A stretch of DNA of 64,000 nt, taken from the NCBI GenBank assembly GCA_002633005.1, contig NMRA01000251.1:266124-330123 (forward strand). Direction: 5' to 3'. The notes under the pieces were generated by a model that saw only the letters and a list, made by a program, of their open reading frames with translations, had not been told where the DNA came from and searched no databases. Position numbers and translations under genes: made by a program. The DNA is from Phoronis australis. Taxonomy: Eukaryota > Phoronida > Phoronidae. Positions 35,931 to 49,274 of the stretch are shown here, piece by piece. Every line of letters starts with the position of its first letter. Positions within the stretch are counted from its first letter, which is position 1.

Positions 35931-36318
35931 GTGATAACTTTCAGTGAAGTACGCGTGTGTGTAAAGTTCAATCTCTCATGGGGCAGAAATTCATTTATCG
36001 CCCTTGGTATCAACTTTCTTGTTTACTTAACAGAAATGTTAGATGATAATTACCATGATCAAATTCAAGAAGATAAGTTTACTTTAACAAATTGGTCCAA
36101 AAGGTCTCTAACGCCTCTTGACAAAATAAGCATTATTAAATCATTTACTCTTACAACTTTGCCTCCACCGTCAGACGACACAGTTGAATTGCTAGACAAA
36201 CATAGTTTTTTGGCAAAATATACCTCCATGGTTCTAGCTTTTTCGTTGGGAGGGAACAAATTGGTGCCCTCGGAGCCATTCGTTACACCACTTGAAATTT
36301 CATATTTAGAATATTAAC
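35931..36318 (+). pseudogene. L1/Tx1-type LINE fragment (RT C-terminal region)
   Basis: An open frame contains LGINF, then NWSKRSLTPLDKISIIKSF, the conserved block after the RT palm in L1/Tx1-clade retrotransposons. The rest of the ORF2 protein is missing and the following sequence does not match in order, so this is a truncated relic. Confidence 0.65.
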
Positions 36319-38470
36319 ATTAAGTAGTGATAGATCGTGGAAGAAATTTAAACAAGGCGGTTAAAAAATAATTGCAGGCGGTCTGATATACGTTTTACCA
36401 GACGTGCGCAAGCCCATTGCACTGATTACCTGGAACCAGTTTTATGTTTTATTATTAATATATAATTAAATCTGAGCTGGAGAGCTAGAAACCGGACTGA
36501 AGTGTTTAGCAGTGTGACCCACTGGCACTTCGAGCAAAGAAGGCGGGTACCTCTCACACTAGGCCACACTGCCTCCTCTAACAAAACGGTTACTTCCATG
36601 TAACTCGTTTCGTTTTGGCTGCAGTTTTGGGAAGACATTTTTGAAACTTTGGACACTTGATCGGTACGCAAAAACATTAACAACACTTATAAGTATATAC
36701 TTGTTTATACAAAAAACTTACAAAGTAAGTTGGAAGATTGTGAGTTAGATTTTAAGGGCAATTTGGTGTCTTACAATTACTTTAGTGAGCACTATGGGCT
36801 CTCCACCATTCACACTATTCGTGGATATGAGGTGTGTTGTTCATAAATTACTTCTGTGGATTTTTCAACAATTAGTTTTCCCCACCATACAGAGTTTATA
36901 ACAAATTTATATACACGTACACAAAAGTGGTAACAACCCTTACATGTCTGCTACGTACTTGCTTAAACAAAAAAACAAATTTGCAAAGTAAGTTGGAATA
37001 TTGTCTTAATGTCTTAATGTACAGTAGCTGTACACATAGTTTGCTATACGAAATACATGTAGGCTTACAAACTCACCGACCTGTACATTTTGTGGGAAAG
37101 TAACTGTTAAGTTTTTTGGAGTGAGGGATCGTACAAAATTTGTTGATGTGACTAATCAATCGGGTACCATGGAAAACCTGGTCTGCTCTAAGGTTAATCT
37201 TGATAGATGTTATCATCGGGAAAGTGGGAGTCAGCCATGTATTTATTCTTATCAAATTTCTTAGTAACATGTCCAGCTATGAAACACGCTTGTGGGTTTC
37301 CACATTGCATTAGATAGGTAATAATATTCTAAACACATCCTCACTTCAGTAACGTCGTGGCTGAGAGCGCAATTATTGAGGTTTTGGGACTTATCTTACC
37401 GAGAACGTGATTTTTCATCTTTATGTTTGTCACGTAGTGCAGGCGAGAGAAACTTTCGTTACTCGGAATCTCGTCATTTCCAAATCCTCCACACTGCATG
37501 TACAGGTAGTTAGCCGCACATAAAGACATTCATGTAAGAAGCGGGATTGGCCGGAGGGACCAGTGTCCCTGAAGATCTATACCGCCCCTATAAGCTGTGA
37601 CGTACATTGTAGGAGCATGGGACCGGCCATGCACGTGCCTCCCTATAATTTGAAAGTGTGAAAGGGAAACCTTCGTAACAATCTACATGCACTATGGGCG
37701 AACTTTATAAGTCAAGAAAAATATAGCGATTTTTGAAAACATTATTCAACCACCGTTGGTGGATTTACCTAAGGAGCCCAAGAATTTTTAGGGGCCAATT
37801 GTTTTTAAGCAAGTTTTACAGTAAGCTTCATATGCGCTCAACGTATTCATATCAATAAATACTTCGAAAAAGGCCGAAGAAATTTATTATGTACAGTTTT
37901 CTTAAGTGAATTGAGTCAGGTGACACTTTTTTGTGTACTGCAAAGCTTATTATTTCTCACGATATCCCTCTCTGTCAATATATAATACAGCAATCGCTAT
38001 ATTATCCCCCTTAAGTGGTGTATCGTTTGATAGAAATTCCAGCTCTTGGAGATTTCGCTATTGCCGTAAACGGCTATCTTGTTTTTTCTTGTACCATTTT
38101 GTTTTTCCTGTCTAATTTTTATTAGCGTCTACTCACGAATCAGGTCACGATGAAGGAATCTGTTACATTTCATTTAGGTTTTTTGAAATGGTACAACTGT
38201 TTACATTAACTAAGGGTACAAGAAGGGTGATGGAATCAACTGCCACTCTTTTCCAAAAAAATTAAATGATATAACTTTTCATTTTACTGTACATGGGTAT
38301 CATACATTTCAAGTATAGAATCCTTTTCTCAGGGACAATATTTTGGAAGTGCATGCCGGGTTATCGTCTATTCCCTATTCATCAGTTTTTTACAAGGAAG
38401 GTACTTCAAATTTCTGACACGAGGACCGGGTTTGTGGCTGTTAAATAATAGCTTACGTATTGAAAACAAT
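36319..38470. other. intergenic, no gene recognised
   Basis: No supported gene. A possible very decayed tRNA-like A box lies near 36560-36580 on the minus strand (GTGTGGCCTAGTG) without a matching B box. Other sequence is AT-rich and unremarkable. Confidence 0.35.
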
Positions 38471-38499
38471 ACATCAATGGATAAAAGCACATATTGCTG

Positions 38500-41400
38500 A
38501 TAACTGCATATCACTGCATGACGGAGAATCAAGATGATAAAAACCTGTCTTGGGATATTTTAAAATTGAAAATTAGACGCAAATCAATACAAATTTCTTC
38601 CACATATAGTTTAATTGACCCGGGGCGTCTTGCTCATCTTATTGCGAAGCAATTTACTTAGAAGAGGGTGAATCCACTTAAATAGGCGCGATTGAATTCC
38701 TTTCTTGTTTCACAACAATTGAGTAATTTATTGGAATCATCCAGAACTGATCTTGGATACAGGATTGACCACTTCGGTATTAGCCTTTCTTTTCGTATTA
38801 CACTATTCTCCAGAGATCGGAGGCTTTGCGTTTCAACAATTCCCTTCTCCAGGACAGTAATTACGTTATTTTAGTTAAAACTGTGACGGATCAAAGTCGC
38901 ATACGCGGCGAATAGACTAACATGCACAACAACAAAACACCAAGACCAGCAAACCATAACACGAGGCTCTTGTGACACAAGTACAATTGCTTTATCCATA
39001 GGCAAAGTCTTATAAATATGTACAGGTAAGCGTTGGCCTACCTGAATAGATGAGTCCTAACACAAGGACCAGGTTAAGTTACACAAATGAAGGGTGAGTA
39101 GTGTTGAAGAAAAACTATTATACGAGAAGTTTCCAGCGACCATACGACAGTTCCCTATGATAGATAATCTATATCTTAATTTACTCAAATTGAATTAAAA
39201 TTTATGACTCATTGTTTTTGAGGTCTTGCTGATGAAAATAGGAGATCAAATTACATATATTCACTTTTGTAAACGAAAATTTACTGAAAGTAAGAATTTT
39301 ATCAAGAATTTAGAAGGCAAAATAGCTTTATTATTTACTGCGTCACAACCGGACCAATCCCCAATGCTAGACGAAAAAAATCACGAAATAGAAGATTATA
39401 GGGAAAAACAACTAAAAGGACATATTATACGTTCTCGAGCAAGACGGAAATGCCATGGTGCGAAACCATTTAGATACTTCTCCAAAAGTGAAATTATGTT
39501 AATAAAAATGTTACTAAACTATATACTTGGCAAGGCAATTTCATTTAAAATGAAAAGGATTTGCTTGCCGAAAGACATAATTTTTATTAATTGATGTATA
39601 ACTGAACAAATGACTTTACAAAGTTTGACTTTGATTTTGTCGCTATAATTACAAAAATGATAATTGTGCAATTAAAAAATGATTTTAGTCTCTCTATCAA
39701 CAAAGCTCAAAATTTCTTAAAAATATGAAAAATTTCAAAACGACTCACCCTTAGGGTTTGTCAACAGAGTTCTATAAATTCTAGGCGGATTTATATGTCG
39801 TTTCAGTGCGACCTTTCGATAACAGTTATGATCATGGTGATTTACCTCACAATGAGAATCAAGGAGCGATAGCTGTTACACCGGTACGACATAAGCGTGA
39901 AGAATTCCTCGGTAGCTGGCGAACAACCTCACCGCTCAATAACAAATCCTGTCTGCCTGCATTGCCCAACGCATTAGATCAGCTATCAGTTATTTAATCC
40001 ATTGTAGTCAGACGGGTTTTATAAAATGTAGGTTCATTGGCGAAAACATGAGAACTACTTACATATATGGTTTGATTCAATTTACCGAGGAAAAAAACAT
40101 TACGGTACTCCTTGTTTCAGTCGTGTTAGAAAGAACATTCGACTCTTTTTGTTGGAAATTTATATATGAAACATTAAGCTTTTTCATTTTTGGTTCAGAC
40201 GTCATCAAATAGGTCCATCTTTTAAACAATGTACCTACATGTAAATTATGCGTTATTCAGCATGGTTATAATTCGATTCATTGCTAGATTGGCCACGGTT
40301 TCCGGCAAATAGACCCTATTTCTCTGTATTTAGTTATCTTATGTGCCGAAATAATGGTTATAATATTTCGGCAAAACGATAATATAAAAGCATTGAATGT
40401 TGGTCAGCTAGAATTGAAAATTATTCAATAAGCAGACGACACAGTTCTTTGATTGGATGGTTCCAATGAATCGTTGAGGAACTCTCTCGGTCTTTTAGAC
40501 CAGTTGAAAAATACCCGGGTTTAAAACCTATCCAAGACAAGTCCTATTGCATCTGGTTGCATCCACTTGACTCGACAACGGACGTTTGTGTGAAGATAGG
40601 AATACAGAAACTTTTTATTGCACGTGTGCAATGACTAATCTTGGGATTAAGTTCCATATCAATTTATCAAATATGATTTATTTAAATTACATTAAAAAAA
40701 TGTGGAGATTCCTAGTGTTTTAACAACTTGGTCAAAGAGGTCGTGAAACCCTCTAGGACATATTACTGTACATCTTGCTCTTGGTAATTTGAAGGTCAGT
40801 TCATCTTCTCTATGCTCTCCCGACATCGCCGGATGTAATCATTGACCTACTAGAGAGATTATTTTACGGGAAATGAACCAGACATAATTAAATTGATTAA
40901 TTTTATTCAAGATTATTTACTTGGCAGTTGTCGGATGGTTCATTAGAGATCCTTTATCAAATCTCTTAAAATAACTTGGTTTAATAGATTATTACTAAGT
41001 GATGATATTGCCGTAAAAAGTTATTCTGACGACAAATTACATATTTAAAGTATGTTTTCTTATTTTTACCGAAGTTTATCCAAGCAAACAAAAAATTGTT
41101 CTCCGTATTGTTAGACCCACTAAAGATATATCAGGTACTTTTGAGATTACTAAACATTTGATTTACTACGAATCTCTTTGGTTTAATCCAAAACTATAAT
41201 CGATTACAAACAATGTTTTATAAAAATGGCATAGAAGGAACATAACGTGTATTTATGATCACTTCGATTGCAATGGTGATGAGATGACCAATGACGAGTT
41301 TCGCTCCTCCTACGATTTTTCAACTTCGTTCACAGTTTTCCTAGGTGATCGATATGTTGTCAGGAATCTGTCAACAAGTCATTCCTGTTTAGTTGCATTT

Positions 41401-41990
41401 CAAGTTATTCGTCCTTCACGTTCTGATTTTGCTGTGATTGTTGTTAATTGTAATAATGTAAGCAACCATGTACTTTTTAAGAAAACCTGTGTATGTAATT
41501 AAATGGGAACGTTATTCAAATATTGCACAGGCACAAGAATGGTGGCGTAGTTGTAATACATGTATACTGGCGGTCAATTTTACTACGAGGTGGTTTCAGA
41601 TATGATTTCTTCACAGACATTGTAGTACTAATCTCTTTTTACTGAATATCGGCGTCACAAATTCACCATTGTGAACTTTTTGCAATAATGAGTCTGAAGA
41701 TCTCGTTCACTTGTATTGGTCTTGAACAATGGTTCAAAATGTTTCGGTGGCTCTAAATAACTGCATCCTATCAACAACTCGCGAATCCCTCGAACTGGAC
41801 TTACATTACGTTTTGTTTGGCTGGCACGGTACGGAACTTATTTATTATTTGGTTGTATGTTTGTTCAAGTGTCATATTTATTCAGTGAGATTTAACTCTA
41901 GTGCTTCATGTGTGCAGCTACTCAAAATAGAACACTCTAAATATCACAGGCTTGAAAAAGTAATTTTCTATTGATTGTCAATTTGGCCTA
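38500..41990 (+). pseudogene. decayed L1/Tx1-type LINE
   Basis: Translation across frames gives ORF2 motifs in order. An endonuclease-end-like region lies near 38690-38880 (FLVSQQLSNLLESS, then DHFGISLSFRI). A linker lies at 39226-39594 (KGHIIRSRARRKCHGAKPFRYF). RT palm pieces lie near 39850-40480: a WRTTSPLN block, then QTGFIKCRFIGENMRT, then a degraded ADDTVL box. Near 40640 is a LGIKF block, and a C-terminal region extends to about 41990. Stops and frameshifts occur throughout, so it cannot be active. Such elements copy themselves by target-primed reverse transcription. A linker-like stretch near 38510-38610 is out of order and may come from another copy. Confidence 0.72.
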
Positions 41991-42534
41991 TTTGATGAAA
42001 GATGGATCATATGATTTGTTAAATTTTCGTCTTCGATATTATTCTGATTTCGGGTGTGCGAGTGATGTACATGCATGCGTGCGTGTATGTTTTTTATACT
42101 TTTTATACTGCGAAATAATTTTTTTCACTAAATATATTACGAAAATCAATACAGATTTCAAAACGTGTAATATCTAGAAATAGACATCAGTGAAAGTAAA
42201 TACAGATGATTTAAATATTTGGAAAACTGGAGACCCATTTTGTTCTTGAATTATTACTACACATTAAATAAAAAGGTTACTACCACCAGACCAAATTACT
42301 ATATTAATTATAAGTTTATTCTTCCAGTGTGCCTTACCAGCTTTGGGAAAGAAAAAAATGCTTCATCATGTCACTTTGTCGCCTTGCTTTGTAACAAATG
42401 GTGGCCAGTACGGAAGAAACCAGTCGTCCATGCGAATGTAAACTCAGTAACGACTGCTCAAATACCAGTGACAATGGACAGGCATAATATCCTGGCTGGG
42501 TTCTCGATTGATGTTACAGAGCGTTATTAAGGGT

Positions 42535-45500
42535 AAAGACCAACAAGCCTTTTCTGTTCTCACAGTTGACGAGGCAAGTGAGTATGGTATTGTTAAGAAA
42601 GACATTTTTAAGGCCCATTAACCAGAGCTTAAAGCGTATATACAAAAGTTAAGACATTATAAGGAAGATGAAAAACAATCCTATGCTGACTTTTTTCATG
42701 AAAAAAGGTTTTCTTTGAGAGATGGTGCTCCTTTATAGGCGTCTCTAAACATTGCGATAGGCTTAAATGGTTTTTTGTCGAGGATTTCAAATCGTGAATC
42801 CGTGATGATTTGAAAACGTATTCCGACGAAAGAAATGTTAGGTAACTGCCCGAAGCAGATAACTTAGCTGTTGAATTTACTTTGGTTCACAAGACTAAAA
42901 TATTGGTAGCCAGATGTGAATATCAACCAGTCATCGCAGAAGCCAGTGTGTTAGAATTTTATTAAAGGACACTTTAAGGCAGATTGTCATCATTTGAAAA
43001 AGAAGGGTGACGGTGCTACATGTTTCTTCTCAAAGAAGACAAGCCATACATGTACAACACCAGAATGTGCTTGTTTGAAGAAAGGCGGAGTCTGCAGTTT
43101 TTGTTAAGAATAAAGGGGAAATGCCTGACGTGGGAAAAGGCTCACTTTATAAAAAGGCATAAATTGTATAGGACGAATTTCTTCCATCCATTGGGGAGAG
43201 GGTCGTGTCGTTTTCTAAATACACCTATTTTGTATCTCTAAAAAAAAATTATGCAACTTTGGTGCCTCTCAGTCCATTATGTTGAGTATCTTGGGAAATT
43301 AGTGATGTATCTGTCACTGGAGAAGTAAACCTCATACAAGCATTGACGAGGTACATGTCCTTGTACTATTACATAAGGTACATTTAAAATCTGAACTAGT
43401 TTCCAGATTGGTTACAGTGCGTGCAAAATCAGGTTTGCCGTGAAAAGGGCGTCACTGAAATGACCTTGTTGGTGGATAGGTACATGAAATACCGGTTGCG
43501 CAATTGACTAGCAGCCTAGTACTGAGGAGGTAAGTGTTAATCCATCCTTCGCAATAACAAGCGTAGTGACTAGAACACACGATGCCTTATAGGTTTTAGA
43601 CAATTATGGTTTCCCATGTGTAGAAAGGCAAACCTTCAGTTTAATAATTTATCAGAAACATGTCTGTGTTCTTTGATGATGTTGCTAGTCATTTGATGTT
43701 TCCCAGCAATCTGAGGAATTGTCTTTTTTGATGACCAGTTGATCAAAAGTCAGTTGTCAGATCGTGATTTGATAAACTTGCAGGACAAGGTTCTGTCTGA
43801 TGCGGAAGTAATCAAAGTATCCGATAGGTATACGTACTTCGTGAATGATTACGTGCTTATGAGGAAGTGGAGAACACTTGGTATCGGTGCCACTGATGAA
43901 CTGACAGTTGTCCATCCAATTGTTATACCGAAATCATTGAGGCATAAAATCATCTCCCTGGTCCATAGTTTGCCACTAGGTGGTCATTTGGGTGTGAACA
44001 AGACATTTCAGATTACAAATCATGTCTTCTGGCAAAGAATTAGAAAGGATGTGGTCGATTTTTTTATGCTTGCCAAGGATGTCAAATGGTAGGCAAACCC
44101 AATTCTGTGAGGCCTGTGGCCCTTTTGACGCCAATACCTGCATTCTGCGAAACTTTTTCAAGGCTAACCATTAATTGTGTGGGCCCTTTGCAAAAACAAA
44201 ATCTGGAAATCAGTACGTGTTTACACTTATGTGCGTAGTCACGAGGTTCCCTGGAGCCATTCCCCTTAGCAATATTAAAGCATCCATTGTTGTGAGAGCT
44301 TTGATTAAGTTCTTTATATCGTTTGGTTTGCAGTCTTACCAGGGCAGTAAACTCATGTGGGGACTGTTTCAACTGGTCATTTACATGTATGGTTTGGAAA
44401 AAAACTAAATTGAGTCTCTAATGGTCCCTGAATCACATGTAGCTTTAGAGAGATTGCACGCCACTCTTAAGACATAATGAGAACATACTGCTTTGGCAAT
44501 GACAAGGCTTTGATGAAGGAGACGATTTGCTGTTGTTTGCTGTTAGGAAATCTGTGCAGGAGTATTTGGGGTTCAGTCCTTTCGAGTTGATAATCTGGCA
44601 CAGCGTACATGTACTTGGCCCTCTAACCCTGCTGAATGAACAATGGGTTGGCGATGATCCAAAGCTGAATCTATTAGCTTAGGCTCAGAATTTCAGAGAT
44701 GGGCTGAGTAAAGCCTGTGAGTTAGCTTGGCCGAATTGCAGTCTAAGAAAATTAAGACTCCGTATGCAAAAAATGCGAGGACTACGGTAATCTAACCTGG
44801 TGATGACGTTCAAGTGATATTTTCGGTCTAGTTAAACCCTCTCTAAGCTAGGTGCCATGCTTGTGCCAAATGTTGATGACCTCAGTTATGTGGAGGAGAC
44901 TCCTGATTGGGGGAAATCCAATCAGCCTTGTCATGTTAACATATTGAGACATATCAAGGCAGCAAGTTACAAGTAAAATCCGTTGTCGTTGTAGTAAATG
45001 AAGTTCAGGAATGCTATTGCACCAACGACTTTATCGAATTCTAAAATTGTACAATATGTGGATTTAAAAATGGTTAGGTCATTTGGAGCCTGATCAGAGA
45101 CAAGAGATGAAAGAATTGATACTTAAGTACAAAGGTTTGTTCCCTGGTGTTCCAAAGGGAAATGCTATTGCATCTAACGGTGCAGATACTGGTGATGCTA
45201 AACCAATTAAAAAGATGCATACAGACTGAATCCACAGAGGCGTGAGCTAGTTGAGAAAGAAATGATAAATATGATTGGAAATGACATGACTCAATCATCT
45301 CAGTCAATGTGGAGTACACATTATGTTGTTGTTCCAAAAGTTATCTGTATTATCAGATTCTGGACAGACTATGGAATGGTCAATGCTATGTCTAAGACTG
45401 ATGATTATCCCATTTCAGGAGAGGGGTGATTGTATCGATAAGGTTGGAAAAACATAGTATGCTACCAAAAATGGATTCATTAATGTATTATCGGTGTTTG

Positions 45501-45720
45501 GAGCAAGAGGAATTTCTATTTTTAACGCCATCTTCTTTGTACTGATTGAAAAGAATTTCTTACATTCGGGAATGATGAATACCCCAGCTACGGTTTTGAG
45601 AAAGATCTACCAATTTTTTCAACCACTAGCTGATACTGATGCTTCCACTGATGGCTCAACGACAAAAGGACACACGCCAAATTTGGCTAGCCACACAAAC
45701 TGCATTGTCTAATTCTTCAT
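42535..45720 (+). pseudogene. decayed Ty3/Gypsy retroelement with Gmr1-like domain order
   Basis: Gag-like sequence near 42535-42730 (YADFFHEKRFSLRDG) is followed by a zinc-knuckle remnant near 42960-43015 (GHFKADCHHLKKKG). Integrase comes next: the HHCC region at 43739-44092 (HSLPLGGHLGVNKTF, then FWQRIRKDV) and the core near 44160-44400 (KTKSGNQYVFTLMC). Only after that comes the RT N-terminal region near 45075-45700 (PDQRQEMKELILKYKGLFPGVP, with DCIDKVGK later). Standard Gypsy order is RT then integrase, so this order matches Gmr1-like elements of deuterostomes. The first core catalytic position reads Asn, the RT first-Asp block is altered, stops are frequent, and no RNase H or LTRs were recognised. 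The copy is dead. Confidence 0.72.
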
Positions 45721-45829
45721 ACACTTTTATTCACCCGCACAACATTTCCTCCGTGGTATTTGGACATGTCATTAAATATTTGATAAAAGCCGATAAATCC
45801 AACACCTGTTTTTTAACATTCATGGGATA

Positions 45830-46215
45830 ACGGGGCTTTCCAAATAGCACCATAATATCTTGTGAAAATCCGTTACCAATAACACAAGATTTTGAGCTTA
45901 ATAAGAGCGGCCGTTTATCAGAAAAGAAGAAAATGACACGAAAAGCTTTCACGGTATAAGAACTTAAAGGCCTTCCGCGCCATTTGTCGTCCGATTTGAT
46001 ATAGGGCCACTATTACTAGGCTCAAAAGCTGTAAAAATTCATTAACAATAACACAAGATTCCGAGGTTAATAAGAGCGGCAATTTATCAATAATAACGAA
46101 AATGACGTGGAAATCTTCCACGGTGGTATAAGAATGTCTTCCGCGCAATTTTTTGTCCTATTTGATACAGGGCCAGTGCTACTAGGCTCAAAGCTAACGT
46201 TTCAGTAATGGCATT
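45830..46215. repeat. tandem repeat, about 165-bp unit, about two copies
   Basis: Units share CAATAACACAAGATT, TTAATAAGAGCGGC, GAAAATGAC and CTACTAGGCTCAAA-like blocks at about 165-base spacing. Minus-strand open frames here are repeat products. It lies just beyond the Gypsy relic; a connection is not shown. Confidence 0.7.
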
Positions 46216-46780
46216 TGACCGGATATTAAAGCGCTTTATCAGTTTCCACACTGTCTTGTTAATGCCGGTCTCGGTCAGGTTATTTTTAAATACACGCACT
46301 TCCCATTTTGAAAATGAACTTCATGCTTCCATCGACTGTTTTAAAATTCCAGTTCGTTTGCGATGACGATATCGGAAGCAAAATGAAAATGTTAAATCAA
46401 ATCAATTTTGACAGCGATGTCATGACCTGTTTATTTACCTAAAAATATTCCAAGTTTCTATGTAATCCAGTTTCCCTAAATCATGAACCAATCATTAGTC
46501 TCGTTTTGCAAGCGATATAAAGCTACAAAGATAATCGTTATTCATAAAGAAAATGAAACCGACAGCGTTTAACTTGTCCACCACATACCTTAACATATGG
46601 TGTCTGCAATTTTAAGTCTTAGAAAAGATGGATGATTATTGAGTTCTCAATTGTTTTTCCCAAAATTATCGTTCCTTAAAATGTAAGTAATCATTGTATA
46701 GAGCTCGATGCCATTGAATTGATGCTCAGTCTCTATATGCTTTGAAACGACGTCTTGAGCCAAATATTATCTCAATATTT
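46216..46780. other. AT-rich, no feature recognised
   Basis: Probably further decayed retroelement sequence, but no motif could be supported. Confidence 0.3.
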
Positions 46781-46929
46781 ATCGATCTCCCTACAGCGTT
46801 GATCAAATTCTCTCAAAAAATTTACAAGATTGATGGTTTTCTTGATCAGGAGTTCTATTTGTTTTAAATAAATCAAAAATATCTATAAGTATTTTCTGTC
46901 TTGATACTGTTATCTCGTCCCCTGTTAAT

Positions 46930-47165
46930 ATCTCTACAGGTTTGCCACAGGTTTAACGGTTTCAGGACCCTCCCTGTTTTTAATTGATATTCAATACTGT
47001 GCCAGCAAGGAAGGTTTCATTTTGTACGCCGATGACAGAGTTCTCTTATTTCCATTGCCTCCGAGCCTCACTGAAAAAATCATCATTTTGAACAAAAACA
47101 GCAAGGCGTTTCAAGTGATTAAGTGCAGTTTAATAAATCATCGCTCAATGCAGGTACAATTAAAG
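46930..47165 (+). pseudogene. CR1/Jockey-like LINE reverse-transcriptase scrap
   Basis: One frame reads GPSLFLIDIQYC, then FILYADDRVLLF, matching the LFLIYINDL and YADD boxes of CR1/Jockey-type LINEs, with an intact Asp-Asp pair. It is different from the L1/Tx1 pieces nearby and has no long open frame. Confidence 0.55.
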
Positions 47166-47439
47166 ACATTTTATGTTAATTTGGGAAAATCAAATTAACA
47201 AAGAAATTATTGATATATGAAGAGGTGAAAATATGTTAATATGAATTTTAGGGATAAAAAGACTATTTATCTCTCATTTAAAATTGATGAAATATTCTGA
47301 AATTGAAACAGGGATTGCAAAGTCAAATATTGTAAATTTTGGAAGTGGTTGTATAAAGTAAAACTGAAGTACCCAATCCTTTATGCAAATTCTAAGTAAC
47401 TGGTCATTTTTCATAAATAAACATCCCCATGAAGATGCC

Positions 47440-48160
47440 AATGATTTATTCGTGACAAAGAAAATCTATCAAGTCAGCTTGTGCTGGTATTCGTTTTATC
47501 AATGACCTACATGTACTTGATGAAAATATCGGGCTTTCCTCATTTACTGAACACATCTCGAACATACTTACACACTCTTTGCAATGTTGTTGTCTGATTG
47601 AGTCTATTAAGTCAATTTTGAGGACAACACCGTTACAAACGAAGTTAATTAATGGACGAATAATACCTTTTAATATCCCCAAGTTTCTAAACTCCACGCC
47701 AATGTGTAAAAGGACATATGAAATAGTTTTCCACTTTAAAAGTTTGCCTATTGCAAAAAAACGATTTCAAGAAAAAGATTGTAACCTTGGAAGTGATGAG
47801 TGGAAAATTTGATTTCCGTTGTCTTAGAACTACTTTCGATGTCAGCAGTTTAAGCTACAATGTATTTCATAGAATACAGGCATCGAACTCTGTTCTTAAA
47901 AAATAAACTTGGTGGACTCTGATGTATGTTTTTCCTGCCAGAAAGGAACAGAAACAGTAGATCACATCATTTTCGAATACAATAATATCAAAAATATTAA
48001 TGGAAGAATTATGCAGTTGAGTGTTATCAGTAAAAAGTATCATGTTGGTTTAAATAGAGTATTAAATTGGATTCTTTTACAATTGAAACATTATATTCAC
48101 GCATCTAAGTGTAATATAATCCCCAGTTTCTGCCATTTTCTTAAGATATTTGAAAGATAG
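47440..48160 (+). pseudogene. L1/Tx1-type LINE 3' fragment (ORF2 C-terminus)
   Basis: Broken frames contain GIRFINDLHVLDEN, then KSLPIAKKRFQEKD, DEWKI, and the zinc-finger-like block DVCFSCQKGTETVDHIIFE, followed by KHYIHASKCNIIP. These are in the order found at the ORF2 C-terminus of L1/Tx1-clade LINEs. Frames are interrupted, so the copy is inactive. Confidence 0.7.
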
Positions 48161-48309
48161 TTTATATTCAAAGTAGAATTTTATTAAGTAATGGTAATTT
48201 AGATGAATACCAGCAACTTGGAGTAACTGGTTAACCATAACATTTTCTTGGTAACATCCTACCTGAAGTGGGTGGGTATGTTAAGGGTGGCAGGTGCGTT
48301 TGCGAGTTC

Positions 48310-48357
<48 letters not shown>

Positions 48358-48384
48358 ATGTATGTGCGTGTGTGTGTGTGTGTT
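48310..48384. repeat. (GT)n microsatellite
   Basis: GT dinucleotides with short ATGTGC-type interruptions. Confidence 0.96.
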
Positions 48385-49178
48385 TGTTAAGGGTGAACAC
48401 AGCTTGAATTTGTGTCGTTCATTTCTTTGTATTCATGTTCTTTATTTCAAAATTGTGTGAAACAGGCAATCTGTCCTTAATACTTACGGATTTTGCAATT
48501 CGAAGTACATGTATGCCACAGAAATGTGTAGACCTTACGTATCTTTCACCCTGTTTGCGTTTGTCTTATTTTAATATTATTTTCCATGGTAAGTATTAGT
48601 AATTAGGTCGAGATTCCACGAAACCTCATTACATATGAAAGCAATTGAGTGGGTACACACAATGCTTAAGTGTGCTGTCACTCACTATAATCGCAATTTT
48701 AGTGTTGGATACACCATGAGAAATAATTAAACTGCGCAATTCATATTAAATTCAGTTACATGTAAGTTTGAAAGCATTTGGAGTTGATTTTTAGACCATT
48801 ACTTGGGCTTAGGTTTCGAATGGATGAATTAACTTGAGTTAAATCCGTTTATGATGTTTTTACTTTAAATGAAGTGTACCTTTAAAAAGCCCATATAATT
48901 AGCAACTGTATTTTATGAACTAAGGTAACAGACAAAGTCGACTGACTCAGCTTATACAGGTTATCTGTCTCTATTTAAAAATGTATATTTAGTGCTAACC
49001 AATGACAATGCAATGATATATACTGTTATACTTGTTCACAGTCATTTACAGTGTTCACAAGGCTTATACTGTATCAAATCCATGGGGATTTTAACTGCGC
49101 CGTTTCCTGTTTGGGTTCAATATCTTTGTTCTCCATTGCAATGTTTTGTACCGTGTTGTATTGCATGGTTTCCAGCTG
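48385..49178. other. intergenic, no gene recognised
   Basis: AT-rich with short open frames only. Confidence 0.4.
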
Positions 49179-49274
49179 TTATCTAGAGCCCGAGTGGATT
49201 TTGGAGAATTATCGCCCGAGGGGCGTCTGCCACGAGGGTGATAATTCTCCAAAATCCACGAGGGCTCTAGATAA
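49179..49274. mobile_element. 96-bp hairpin, MITE-like
   Basis: Arms 49179-49213 and 49240-49274 are 35-base reverse complements, differing at only about two positions near GAGTGG/CACGAG. The loop of 26 bases contains GCCCGAGGGGCG, itself self-complementary. No clear target duplication was seen. The structure resembles a foldback MITE. Confidence 0.7.

Noticed and set aside
36540-36610. Possible SINE head on the minus strand (GTGTGGCCTAGTG)
   Set aside because: There is an A-box-like motif but no recognisable B box at the right distance; too decayed to call.
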